Shown here: positions 40,401 to 53,331 of the stretch, in pieces
Layout: every line of letters begins with the position of its first letter
Position numbering within the stretch: the first letter of the stretch is position 1
From: Meghimatium bilineatum
Taxonomy: Eukaryota; Mollusca; Gastropoda; Stylommatophora; Philomycidae
Direction: 5' to 3'
Assembly: GCA_034231615.1 (NCBI GenBank)
Contig: CM067306.1
Span: forward strand, 44,894,094 to 44,958,093
DNA: 64,000 nucleotides
Translations under genes and position numbers: made by a program
Notes under the pieces: model-generated
What the model saw: the letters and a program-made list of their open reading frames with translations, nothing else
Told to the model about the DNA's origin: nothing
Database searches by the model: none

Positions 40401-43400
40401 GTACGCCAAAACTCGTTGTATTCTGGGATATTACTCACAAATACATTGTACTGACGCTTACTACACTAGAATTGAGTTGATTCTGGCCTATTACACATGA
40501 TTTCGTTGTATTACAGCTTAATACTTCAGAACACTGGCGTATTAAACACGAATTATGAGTATTGCAGTTTAGTACGCCAAAACTCGTTGTATTCTGGCAT
40601 ATTAATCACAAATTCATTGCACTGAAGCTTACTACATTAGAATTGAGTGTATTCTAGCCTATTACACATGATTTCGTTGTAGTGCAGCTTAATACTTCAG
40701 AACTCTGGCGTATTACACACAAATTGGGTGTATTGCAGTTTAGTAAGCTAAAACTCGTTGTATTCTGGCATATTACTCACAATTTCATTGTACTGAAACT
40801 TACTACACTAGAATTGTGTGTATTCTGGCCTATTAAACATGATTTCGTTGTACTGCAGCTTAATACGTCAGAACACTGGCGTATTACACAAGAATTGGGT
40901 GTATTGCAGTTTAGTACGCCAAAACTCGTTGTATTCTGGCATATTACTCACAAATTGGGTGTACTGAAGCTTACTACACTAGAATTGTGTGTATTCTGGC
41001 CTATTGCACATGATTCCGTTGTACTGCTGCTTAATACGTCAGAACACTGGCGTATTACACAAGAATTGGGTGTATTGCAGTTTAGTACGCCAAAACTCGT
41101 TTTATTCTGGGATATTACTCACAACTTCATTGTACTGAAGCTTACTACACTAGAATTGAGTGTATTCTAGCCTAATACACATGATTTCGTTGTAGTGCAG
41201 CTTAATACTTCAGAACTCTGGCGTATTACACACAAATTAGGTGTATTGCAGTTTAGTACGCTAAAACTCGTTGTATTCTGGCATATTACTCACAAATTCA
41301 TTGTACTGAAGCTTACTACACTAGAATTGAGTGTATTCTGGCCCATTACACATGATTTCGTTGTATTGCACCTTAATACTGCAGAACACTGGCGTATTAA
41401 ACACGAATTGGGTGTATTGCAGTTTAGTACGCCAAAACTCGTTGTATTCTGGCATATTACTCACAAATTGGGTGTACTGAAGCTTACTACACTAGAATTG
41501 AGTGTTTTCTGGCCTATTGCACATGATTTCGTTGTATTGCAGCTTAATACTTCAGAACTCTGGCGTATTACACACAAATTGGGTGTATTGCAGTTTAGTA
41601 AGCTAAAACTCGTTGTATTCTGGCATATTACTCACAAATTCATTGTACTGAAACTTACTACACTAGAATTGAGTGTATTCTAGCCTATTGCACATGATTT
41701 CGTTGTACTGCAGCTTAATACTTCAGAACTCTGGCGTATTACACACAAATTGGGTGTATTGCAGTTTAGTAAGCTAAAACTCGTTGTATTCTGGGATATT
41801 ACTCACAACTTCATTGTACTGAAGCTTATTACACTAGAATTGAGTGTATTCTAGCCTATTACACATGATTTCTTTGTAGTGCAGATTAATACTTCATAAC
41901 TCTGGCGTATTACACACAAATTAGGTGTATTGCAGTTTAGTACGCTAAAACTCGTTGTATTCTGGCATATTACTCACAAATTCATTGTACTGAAGCTTAC
42001 TACACTAGAATTGAGTGTATTCTTGCCCATTACACATGATTTCGTTGTATTGCACCTTAATACTGCAGAACACTGGCGTATTAAACACGAATTTGGTGTA
42101 TTGCAGTTTAGTACGCCAAAACTCGTTGTATTCTGGCATATTACTCACAAATTGTGTGTACTGAAGCTTACTACACTAGAATTGAGTGTTTTCTGGCCTA
42201 TTGCACATGATTTCGTTGTACTGCAGCTTAATACGTCAGAACACTGGCGTATTACACACAAATTGGGTGTATTGCAGTTTAGTACGCCAAAACTCTTTGT
42301 ATTCTGGCATATTACTCACAAATTGGGTGTACTGAAGCTTACTACACTAGAATTGAGTGTATTCTGGCCTATTGCACATGATTCCGTTGTACTGCAGCTT
42401 AATACGTCAGAACACTGGCGTATTAAACACGAATTGGGAGCATTGCAGTTTAGTACGCCAAAACTCGTTGTATTCTGGCATCTTAATCACAAATTCATTG
42501 CACTGAAGCTTACTACACTAGAATTGAGTGCATACTGGCATATTGCACATGATTTCGTTTTACTGCAGCTTAATACGTCAGAACACTGGCGTATTACACA
42601 AGAATTGGGTGTATTGCCGTTTAGTACGCCAAAAATCGTTGTATTCTGGGATATTACTCACAAATTCATTGTACTGACGCTTACTACACTAGATTTGAGT
42701 GTATTCTGGCCTATTACACATGATTTCGTTGTATTGCAGCTTAATACTTCAGAACACTGGCGTATTAAACACGAATTGGGAGTATTGCAGTTTAGTACGC
42801 CAAAACTCGTTGTATTCTGGCATATTAATCACAAATTCATTGTACTGAAGCTTACTACACTAGAATTGAGTGTATTCTGGCCCATTACACATGATTTCAT
42901 TGTATTGCACCTTAATACTGCAGAACACTGGCGTATTAAACACGAATTGGGTGTATTGCAGTTTAGTACGCGAAAACTCGTTGTATTCTGGCATATTGCT
43001 CACAAATTGGGTGTACTGAAGCTTACTACACTAGAATTGAGTGTATTTTGGCCTATTGCACATGATTTCGTTGTAGTGCAGCTTAATACTTCAGAACACT
43101 GGCATATTACACAAGAATTGGGTGTATTGCAGTTTATTACGCCAAACCTCGTTGTATTCTGGGATATTACTCACAAATCCATTGTACTGAAGCTTACTAC
43201 ACTAGAATTGAGTGTATTCTGGCCTATTACACATGATTTCGTTGTATTGCAGCTTAATACTTCAGAACACTGGCGTATTAAATACGAATTATGAGTATTG
43301 CAGTTTAGTACGCCAAAACTCGTTGTATTCTGGCATCTTAATCACAGATTCATTGCACTGAAGCTTACTACATTAGAATTAAGTGTATTCTAGCCTATTA

Positions 43401-43414
43401 TACATGATTTCGTT
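37430..43414 (+). repeat. Mosaic region joining the 25-mer and 10-mer HORs
   Basis: Thirty-five monomers. The first part (37,430-38,610) already shows right-hand markers (KHWHIKHEL, TTCTGTCAT, CCTGTTGCAC). From about 38,610 it returns to a segment like 29,200-29,700. The block at 40,679 matches 34,865 and 20,672. Private changes include a GT to TG swap at 40,478-40,479 and a G to T change at 41,897 (TAA). The longest open frame is 41,930-43,294. Confidence 0.8.
41930..43294 (+). other. Long open stretch in the satellite frame, not called a gene
   Basis: 454 codons starting from a TTG just after a private TAA (41,897-41,899) and ending at TTATGA. It comprises nearly eight monomers without a stop. 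There is no upstream promoter-like or splice-like unique sequence, since both flanks are the same satellite. Confidence 0.75.
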
Positions 43415-45124
43415 GTAGTGCAGCTTAATACTTCAGAACTCTGGCGTATTACACACACATTGGGTGTATTGCAGTTTAGTACGCCAAAACTCGTTGTATT
43501 CTGGGATATTACTCACAAATACATTGTACTGACGCTTACTACACTAGAATTGAGTGTATTCTGGCCTATTACACATGATTTCGTTGTATTGCAGCTTAAT
43601 ACTTCAGAACACTGGCGTATTAAACACGAATTATGAGTATTGCAGTTTCGTACGCCAAAACTCGTTGTATTCTGGCATATTAATCACAAATTCATTGCAC
43701 TGAAGTTTACTACATTAGAATTGAGTGTATTCTAGCCTATTACACATGATTTCGTTGTAGTGCAGCTTAATACTTCAGAACTCTGGCGTATTACACACAA
43801 ATTGGGTGTATTGCAGTTTAGTAAGCTAAAACTCGTTGTATTCTGGCACATTACTCACAAATTCATTGTACTGAAGCTTACTACACTAGAATTGAGTGTA
43901 TTCTAGCCTATTGCACATGATTTCGTTGTACTGCAGCTTAATACCTCAGAACTCTGGCGTATTACACACAAATTGGGTGTATTGCAGTTTAGTACGCTAA
44001 AACGCGTTGTATTCTGGCATATTACTCACAAATTCATTGTACTGAAGCTTACTACGCTGGAAGTGAGTGTATTCTGGCCCATTACACATGATTTCGTTGT
44101 ATTGCACCTTAATACTGCAAAACACTGGCATATTAAACACGAATTGGGAGAATTGCAGTTTAGTACGCCAAAACTCGTTGTATTCTGTCATATTACTCAC
44201 AAATTGTGTGTACTGAAGCTTACTACACTAGAATTGAGTGTTTTCTGGCCTGTTGCACATGATTTTGTTGTACTGCAGCTTAATACGTCAGAACACTGGC
44301 GTATTACACACAAATTGGGTGTATTGCAGTTTAGTACGCCAAAACTCTTTGTATTCTGGCATATTAATCACAAATTGGGTGTACTGAAGCTTACTACACT
44401 AGAATTGAGTGTATTCTGGCCTATTGCACATGATTCCGTTGTACTGCAGCTTAATACGTCAGAACACTGGCGTATTAAACACGAATTGGGAGCATTGCAG
44501 TTTAGTACGCCAAAACTCGTTGTATTCTGGCATCTTAATCACAAATTCATTGCACTGAAGCTTACTACACTAGAATTGAGTGCATACTGGCATATTGCAC
44601 ATGATTTCGTGTTACTGCAGCTTAATACGTCAGAACACTGGCGTATTACACAAGAATTGGGTGTATTGCCGTTTAGTACGCCAAAAATCGTTGTATTCTG
44701 GGATATTACTCACAAATTCATTGTACTGAAGCTTACTACACTAGAATTGAGTGTATTCTAGCCTATTACACATGATTTCGTTGTAGTGCAGCTTAATACT
44801 TCAGAACTCTGGCGTATTACACACACATTGGGTGTATTGCAGTTTAGTACGCCAAAACTCGTTGTATTCTGGGATATTACTCACAAATACATTGTACTGA
44901 CGCTTACTACACTAGAATTGAGTGTATTCTGGCCTATTACACATGATTTCGTTGTATTGCAGCTTAATACTTCAGAACACTGGCGTATTAAATACGAATT
45001 ATGAGTATTGCAGTTTAGTACGCCAAAACTCGTTGTATTCTGGCATCTTAATCACAGATTCATTGCACTGAAGCTTACTACATTAGAATTAAGTGTATTC
45101 TAGCCTATTACACATGATTTCGTT
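43415..45124 (+). repeat. 10-mer HOR, copy 1 (1,710 bp)
   Basis: Ten monomers beginning and nearly ending with the THTLG/WDITHKYIVLTL monomer. It has one ACGCGT (44,002-44,007). Private changes: TATACATG near 43,400 just upstream and CGCTGGAAG at about 44,058, which removes the otherwise constant reverse-frame TAG. Confidence 0.9.
43997..44200 (-). other. Reverse-strand open stretch caused by one base change
   Basis: 67 codons on the minus strand. In other monomers this frame is closed by a TAG read from CTAGAA in block B. Here CTGGAA (about 44,059) turns it into CAG. The translation shows the repeat's ten-residue rhythm, with Tyr-Asn/Thr-Glu/His-Phe-like motifs. No sign of function. Confidence 0.6.
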
Positions 45125-46834
45125 GTAGTGCAGCTTAATACTTCAGAACTCTGGCGTATTACACACACATTGGGTGTATTGCAGTTTAGTACGCCAAAAC
45201 TCGTTGTATTCTGGGATATTACTCACAAATACATTGTACTGACGCTTACTACACTAGAATTGAGTGTATTCTGGCCTATTACACATGATTTCGTTGTATT
45301 GCAGCTTAATACTTCAGAACACTGGCGTATTAAACACGAATTATGAGTATTGCAGTTTCGTACGCCAAAACTCGTTGTATTCTGGCATATTAATCACAAA
45401 TTCATTGCACTGAAGTTTACTACATTAGAATTGAGTGTATTCTAGCCTATTACACATGATTTCGTTGTAGTGCAGCTTAATACTTCAGAACTCTGGCGTA
45501 TTACACACAAATTGGGTGTATTGCAGTTTAGTAAGCTAAAACTCGTTGTATTCTGGCACATTACTCACAAATTCATTGTACTGAAGCTTACTACACTAGA
45601 ATTGAGTGTATTCTAGCCTATTGCACATGATTTCGTTGTACTGCAGCTTAATACCTCAGAACTCTGGCGTATTACACACAAATTGGGTGTATTGCAGTTT
45701 AGTACGCTAAAACGCGTTGTATTCTGGCATATTACTCACAAATTCATTGTACTGAAGCTTACTACGCTAGAAGTGAGTGTATTCTGGCCCATTACACATG
45801 ATTTCGTTGTATTGCACCTTAATACTGCAAAACACTGGCATATTAAACACGAATTGGGAGAATTGCAGTTTAGTACGCCAAAACTCGTTGTATTCTGTCA
45901 TATTACTCACAAATTGTGTGTACTGAAGCTTACTACACTAGAATTGAGTGTTTTCTGGCCTGTTGCACATGATTTTGTTGTACTGCAGCTTAATACGTCA
46001 GAACACTGGCGTATTACACACAAATTGGGTGTATTGCAGTTTAGTACGCCAAAACTCTTTGTATTCTGGCATATTAATCACAAATTGGGTGTACTGAAGC
46101 TTACTACACTAGAATTGAGTGTATTCTGGCCTATTGCACATGATTCCGTTGTACTGCAGCTTAATACGTCAGAACACTGGCGTATTAAACACGAATTGGG
46201 AGCATTGCAGTTTAGTACGCCAAAACTCGTTGTATTCTGGCATCTTAATCACAAATTCATTGCACTGAAGCTTACTACACTAGAATTGAGTGCATACTGG
46301 CATATTGCACATGATTTCGTGTTACTGCAGCTTAATACGTCAGAACACTGGCGTATTACACAAGAAATGGGTGTATTGCCGTTTAGTACGCCAAAAATCG
46401 TTGTATTCTGGGATATTACTCACAAATTCATTGTACTGAAGCTTACTACACTAGAATTGAGTGTATTCTAGCCTATTACACATGATTTCGTTGTAGTGCA
46501 GCTTAATACTTCAGAACTCTGGCGTATTACACACACATTGGGTGTATTGCAGTTTAGTACGCCAAAACTCGTTGTATTCTGGGATATTACTCACAAATAC
46601 ATTGTACTGACGCTTACTACACTAGAATTGAGTGTATTCTGGCCTATTACACATGATTTCGTTGTATTGCAGCTTAATACTTCAGAACACTGGCGTATTA
46701 AATACGAATTATGAGTATTGCAGTTTAGTACGTCAAAACTCGTTGTATTCTGGCATCTTAATCACAAATTCATTGCACTGAAGCTTACTACATTAGAATT
46801 AAGTGTATTCTAGCCTATTACACATGATTTCGTT
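45125..46834 (+). repeat. 10-mer HOR, copy 2 (1,710 bp)
   Basis: Nearly identical to copy 1. Differences seen: CGCTAGAAG (copy 1 has CTGG) and GAAATGGGT at about 46,366 in place of GAATTGGGT. Both copies share the rare ATACCTCAG and GGAGAATTG variants, which copy 3 lacks. Confidence 0.9.
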
Positions 46835-48202
46835 GTAGTGCAGCTTAATACTTCAGAACTCTGGCGTATTACACACACATTGGGTGTATTGCAGTTTAGT
46901 ACGCCAAAACTCGTTGTATTCTGGGATATTACTCACAAATACATTGTACTGACGCTTACTACACTAGAATTGAGTATATTCTGGCCTATTACACATGATT
47001 TCGTTGTATTGCAGCTTAATACTTCAGAACACTGGCGTATTAAACACGAATTATGAGTATTGCAGTTTAGTACGCCAAAACTCGTTGTATTCTGGCATAT
47101 TAATCACAAATTCATTGCACTGAAGTTTACTACATTAGAATTGAGTGTATTCTAGCCTATTACACATGATTTCGTTGTAGTGCAGCTTAATACTTCAGAA
47201 CTCTGGCGTATTACACACAAATTGGGTGTATTGCAGTTTAGTAAGCTAAAACTCGTTGTATTCTGGCATATTACTCACAAATTCATTGTACTGAAGCTTA
47301 CTACACTAGAATTGAGTGTATTCTAGCCTATTGCACATGATTTCGTTGTACTGCAGCTTAATACTTCAGAACTCTGGCGTATTACACACAAATTGGGTGT
47401 ATTGCAGTTTAGTACGCTAAAACGCGTTGTATTCTGGCATATTACTCACAAATTCATTGTACTGAAGCTTACTACGCTAGAAGTGAGTGTATTCTGGCCC
47501 ATTACACATGATTTCGTTGTATTGCACCTTAATACTGCAAAACACTGGCATATTAAACACGAATTGGGAGTATTGCAGTTTAGTACGCCAAAACCCGTTG
47601 TATTCTGTCATATTACTCACAAATTGTGTGTACTGAAGCTTACTACACTAGAATTGAGTGTTTTCTGGCCTATTGCACATGATTTTGTTGTACTGCAGCT
47701 TAATACGTCAGAACACTGACGTATTACACAAGAATTGGGTGTATTGCAGTTTATTACGCCAAACCTCGTTGTATTCTGGGATATTACTCACAAATTCATT
47801 GTACTGAAGCTTACTACACTAGAATTGAGTGTATTCTAGCCTATTACACATGATTTCGTTGTAGTGCAGCTTAATACTTCAGAACTCTGGCGTATTACAC
47901 ACACATTGGGTGTATTGCAGTTTAGTACGCCAAAACTCTTTGTATTCTGGGATATTACTCACAAATACATTGTACTGACGCTTACTACACTAGAATTGAG
48001 TGTATTCTGGCCTATTACACATGATTTCGTTGTATTGCAGCTTAATACTTCAGAACACTGGCGTATTAAATACGAATTATGAGTATTGCAGTTTAGTACG
48101 CCAAAACTCGTTGTATTCTGGCATCTTAATCACAAATTCATTGCACTGAAGCTTACTACATTAGAATTAAGTGTATTCTAGCCTATTACACATGATTTCG
48201 TT
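46835..48202 (+). repeat. 10-mer HOR, copy 3, shortened to 8 monomers (1,368 bp)
   Basis: Follows copies 1 and 2 to about 47,710, then changes at CACTGACG (in-frame TGA) to the ACACAAGAATTGGGTG / TTTATTACGCCAAACC monomer, so the HLNHK/CCGTTTAG part is missing. The same shortened form, with the TGA, recurs at 50,083-51,450. Confidence 0.87.
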
Positions 48203-50082
48203 GTAGTGCAGCTTAATACTTCAGAACTCTGGCGTATTACACACACATTGGGTGTATTGCAGTTTAGTACGCCAAAACTCGTTGTATTCTGGGATATTAC
48301 TCACAAATACATTGTACTGACGCTTACTACACTAGAATTGAGTGTATTCTGGCCTATTACACATGATTTCGTTGTATTGCAGCTTAATACTTCAGAACAC
48401 TGGCGTATTAAACACGAATTATGAGTATTGCAGTTTCGTACGCCAAAACTCGTTGTATTCTGGCATATTAATCACAAATTCATTGCACTGAAGTTTACTA
48501 CATTAGAATTGAGTGTATTCTAGCCTATTACACATGATTTCGTTGTAGTGCAGCTTAATACTTCAGAACTCTGGCGTATTACACACAAATTGGGTGTATT
48601 GCAGTTTAGTAAGCTAAAACTCGTTGTATTCTGGCATATTACTCAAAATTCATTGTACTGAAGCTTACTACACTAGAATTGAGTGTATTCTAGCCTATTG
48701 CACATGATTTCGTTGTACTGCAGCTTAATACTTCAGAACTCTGGCGTATTACACACAAATTGGGTGTATTGCAGTTTAGTACGCTAAAACGCGTTGTATT
48801 CTGGCATATTACTCACAAATTCATTGTACTGAAGCTTACTGCGCTAGAAGTGAGTGTATTCTGGCCCATTACACATGATTTCGTTGTATTGCACCTTAAT
48901 ACTGCAAAACACTGGCATATTAAACACGAATTGGGAGTATTGCAGTTTAGTACGCCAAAACTCGTTGTATTCTGTCATATTACTCACAAATTGTGTGTTC
49001 TGAAGCTTACTACACTAGAATTGAGTGTTTTCTGGCCTATTGCACATGATTTTGTTGTACTGCAGCTTAATACGTCAGAACACTGGCGTATTACACACAA
49101 ATTGGGTATATTGCAGTTTAGTACGCCAAAACTCTTTGTATTCTGGCATATTACTCACAAATTGGGTGTACTGAAGCTTATTACACTAGAATTGAGTGTA
49201 TTCTGGCCTAATGCACATGATTCCGTTGTACTGCAGCTTAATACGTCAGAACACTGGCGTATTAAACACGAATTGGGAGCATTGCAGTTTAGTACGCCAA
49301 AACTCGTTGTATTCTGGCATCTTAATCACAAATTCATTGCACTGAAGCTTACTACACTAGAATTGAGTGCATACTGGCATATTGCACATGATTTCGTGTT
49401 ACTGCAGCTTAATACGTCAGAACACTGGCGTATTACACAAGAATTGGGTGTATTGCCGTTTAGTACGCCAAAAATCGTTGTATTCTGGGATATTAGTCAC
49501 AAATTCATTGTACTGACGCTTATTACACTAGATTTGAGCGTATTCTGGCCTATTACACATGATTTCGTTGTATTGCAGCTTAATACTTCAGAACACTGGC
49601 GTATTAAACACGAATTGGGAGTATTGCAGTTTAGTACGCCAAAACTCGTTGTATTCTGGCATATTAATCACAAATTCATTGTACTGAAGCTTACTACACT
49701 AGAATTGAGTGTATTCTGGCCCATTACACATGATTTCATTGTATTGCACCTTAATACTGCAGAACACTGGCGTATTAAACACGAATTGGGTGTATTGCAG
49801 TTTAGTACGCGAAAACTCGTTGTATTCTAGCATATTACTCACAAGTTGGGTGTACTGAAGCTTACTACACTAGAATTGAGTGTATTCTGGCCTATTGCAC
49901 ATGATTTCGTTGTAGTGCAGCTTAATATTTCAGAACACTGGCATATTACACAAGAATTGGGTGTATTGCAGTTTATTACGCCAAACCTCGTTGTATTCTG
50001 GGATATTACTCACAAATTCATTGTACTGAAGCTTACTACACTAGAATTGAGTGTATTCTAGCCTATTACACATGATTTCGTT
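48203..50082 (+). repeat. 11-mer HOR with 1-bp deletion (1,880 bp)
   Basis: Eleven monomers, first of the right-hand 11-mer family. It contains the only indel found in the window, in the monomer 48,545-48,714 (170 bp). One ACGCGT at 48,789. The TTCTAGCATATT stop near 49,828 defines the end of the long open frame in most members of this family. Confidence 0.88.
48641..48650. other. Single 1-bp deletion, the only phase change in 64 kb
   Basis: The sequence reads ACTCAAAATT where other monomers have ACTCACAAATT; one C is missing after ACTCA. All monomer starts before this point fit 152 + 171k and all after it are shifted by -1. The matching monomer 3,249 bp downstream (about 51,891) and the related copies keep the C, so the loss is private to this HOR copy and recent. 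Confidence 0.93.
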
Positions 50083-51450
50083 GTAGTGCAGCTTAATACT
50101 TCAGAACTCTGGCGTATTACACACACATTGGGTGTATTGCAGTTTAGTACGCCAAAACTCGTTGTATTCTGGGATATTACTCACAAATACATTGTACTGA
50201 CGCTTAATACACTAGAATTGAGTGTATTCTGGCCTATTACACATGATTTTGTTGTATTGCAGCTTAATACTTCAGAACACTGGCGTATTAAACACGAATT
50301 ATGAGTATTGCAGTTTAGTACGCCAAAACTCGTTGTATTCTGGCATATTAATCACAAATTCATTGCACTGAAGTTTACTACATTAGAATTGAGTGTATTC
50401 TAGCCTATTACACATGATTTCGTTGTAGTGCATCTTAATACTTCAGAACTCTGGCGTATTACACACAAATTGGGTGTATTGCAGTTTAGTAAGCTAAAAC
50501 TCGTTGTATTCTGGCATATTACTCACAAATTCATTGTACTGAAGCTTACTACACTAGAATTGAGTGTATTCTAGCCTATTGCACATGATTTCGTTGTACT
50601 GCAGCTTAATACTTCAGAACTCTGGCGTATTACACACAAATTGGGTGTATTGCAGTTTAGTACGCTAAAACGCGTTGTATTCTGGCATATTACTCACAAA
50701 TTCATTGTACTGAAGCTTACTACGCTAGAAGTGAGTGTATTCTGGCCCATTACACATGATTTCGTTGTATTGCTCCTTAATACTGCAAAACACTGGCATA
50801 TTAAACACGAATTGGGAGTATTGCAGTTTAGTACGCCAAAACTCGTTGTATTCTGTCATATTACTCACAAATTGTGTGTACTGAAGCTTACTACACTAGA
50901 ATTGAGTGTTTTCTGGCCTATTGCACATGATTTTGTTGTACTGCAGCTTAATACGTCAGAACACTGACGTATTACACAAGAATTGGGTGTATTGCAGTTT
51001 ATTACGCCAAACCTCGTTGTATTCTGGGATATTACTCACAAATTCATTGTACTGAAGCTTACTACACTAGAATTGAGTGTATTCTAGCCTATTACACATG
51101 ATTTCGTTGTAGTGCAGCTTAATACTTCAGAACTCTGGCGTATTACACACACATTTGGTGTATTGCAGTTTAGTACGCCAAAACTCTTTGTATTCTGGGA
51201 TATTACTCACAAATACATTGTACTGACGCTTACTACACTAGAATTGAGTGTATTCTGGCCTATTACACATGATTTCGTTGTATTGCAGCTTAATACTTCA
51301 GAACACTGGCGTATTAAATACGAATTATGAGTATTGCAGTTTAGTACGCCAAAACTCGTTGTATTCTGGCATCTTAATCACAAATTCATTGCACTGAAGC
51401 TTACTACATTAGAATTAAGTGTATTCTAGCCTATTACACATGATTTCGTT
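50083..51450 (+). repeat. 8-mer HOR (1,368 bp)
   Basis: Eight monomers matching 46,835-48,202 in order, including CACTGACG at about 50,966 and CTCTTTGTATTCTGGG. With the preceding 11-mer it forms a 19-monomer (3,249 bp) super-unit that starts again at 51,451. Private changes: GTGCATCTT near 50,430, ACATTTGGTG near 51,150. Confidence 0.86.
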
Positions 51451-53331
51451 GTAGTGCAGCTTAATACTTCAGAACTCTGGCGTATTACACACACATTGGG
51501 TGTATTGCAGTTTAGTACGCCAAAACTCGTTGTATTCTGGGATATTACTCACAAATACATTGTACTGACGCTTACTACACTAGAATTGAGTGTATTCTGG
51601 CCTATTACACATGATTTCGTTGTATTGCAGCTTAATACTTCAGAACACTGGCGTATTAAACACGAATTATGAGTATTGCAGTTTCGTACGCCAAAACTCG
51701 TTGTATTCTGGCATATTAATCACAAATTCATTGCACTGAAGTTTACTACATTAGAATTGAGTGTATTCTAGCCTATTACACATGATTTCGTTGTAGTGCA
51801 GCTTAATACTTCAGAACTCTGGCGTATTACACACAAATTGGGTGTATTGCAGTTTAGTAAGCTAAAACTCGTTGTATTCTGGCATATTACTCACAAATTC
51901 ATTGTACTGAAGCTTGCTACACTAGAATTGAGTGTATTCTAGCCTATTGCACATGATTTCGTTGTACTGCAGCTTAATACTTCAGAACTCTGGCGTATTA
52001 CACACAAATTGGGTGTATTGCAGTTTAGTACGCTAAAACGCGTTGTATTCTGGCATATTACTCACAAATTCATTGTACTGAAGCTTACTGCGCTAGAAGT
52101 GAGTGTATTCTGGCCCATTACACATGATTTCGTTGTATTGCACCTTAATACTGCAAAACACTGGCATATTAAACACGAATTGGGAGTATTGCAGTTTAGT
52201 ACGCCAAAACTCGTTGTATTCTGTCATATTACTCACAAATTGTGTGTACTGAAGCTTACTACACTAGAATTGAGTGTTTTCTGGCCTATTGCACATGATT
52301 TTGTTGTACTGCAGCTTAATACGTCAGAACACTGGCGTATTACACACAAATTGGGTATATTGCAGTTTAGTACGCCAAAACTCTTTGTATTCTGGCATAT
52401 TACTCACAAATTGGGTGTACTGAAGCTTATTACACTAGAATTGAGTGTATTCTGGCCTAATGCACATGATTCCGTTGTACTGCAGCTTAATACGTCAGAA
52501 CACTGGCGTATTAAACACGAATTGGGAGCATTGCAGTTTAGTACGCCAAAACTCGTTGTATTCTGGCATCTTAATCACAAATTCATTGCACTGAAGCTTA
52601 CTACACTAGAATTGAGTGCATACTGGCATATTGCACATGATTTCGTGTTACTGCAGCTTAATACGTCAGAACACTGGCGTATTACACAAGAATTGGGTGT
52701 ATTGCCGTTTAGTACGCCAAAAATCGTTGTATTCTGGGATATTACTCACAAATTCATTGTACTGACGCTTATTACACTAGATTTGAGTGTATTCTGGCCT
52801 ATTACACATGATTTCGTTGTATTGCAGCTTAATACTTCAGAACACTGGCGTATTAAACACGAATTGGGAGTATTGCAGTTTAGTACGCCAAAACTCGTTG
52901 TATTCTGGCATATTAATCACAAATTCATTGTACTGAAGCTTACTACACTAGAATTGAGTGTATTCTGGCCCATTACACATGATTTCATTGTATTGCACGT
53001 TAATACTGCAGAACACTGGCGTATTAAACACGAATTGGGTGTATTGCAGTTTAGTACGCGAAAACTCGTTGTATTCTAGCATATTACTCACAAGTTGGGT
53101 GTACTGAAGCTTACTACACTAGAATTGAGTGTATTCTGGCCTATTGCACATGATTTCGTTGTAGTGCAGCTTAATATTTCAGAACACTGGCATATTACAC
53201 AAGAATTGGGTGTATTGCAGTTTATTACGCCAAACCTCGTTGTATTCTGGGATATTACTCACAAATTCATTGTACTGAAGCTTACTACACTAGAATTGAG
53301 TGTATTCTAGCCTATTACACATGATTTCGTT
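51451..53331 (+). repeat. 11-mer HOR (1,881 bp), second copy
   Basis: Matches 48,203-50,082 monomer by monomer, sharing ACTGCGCTAGAAG, CTTATTACACTAG and GGCCTAATGCAC. It retains the base deleted at 48.6 kb. Private change GCACGTTAATAC (HVNT) near 52,998. Confidence 0.9.
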
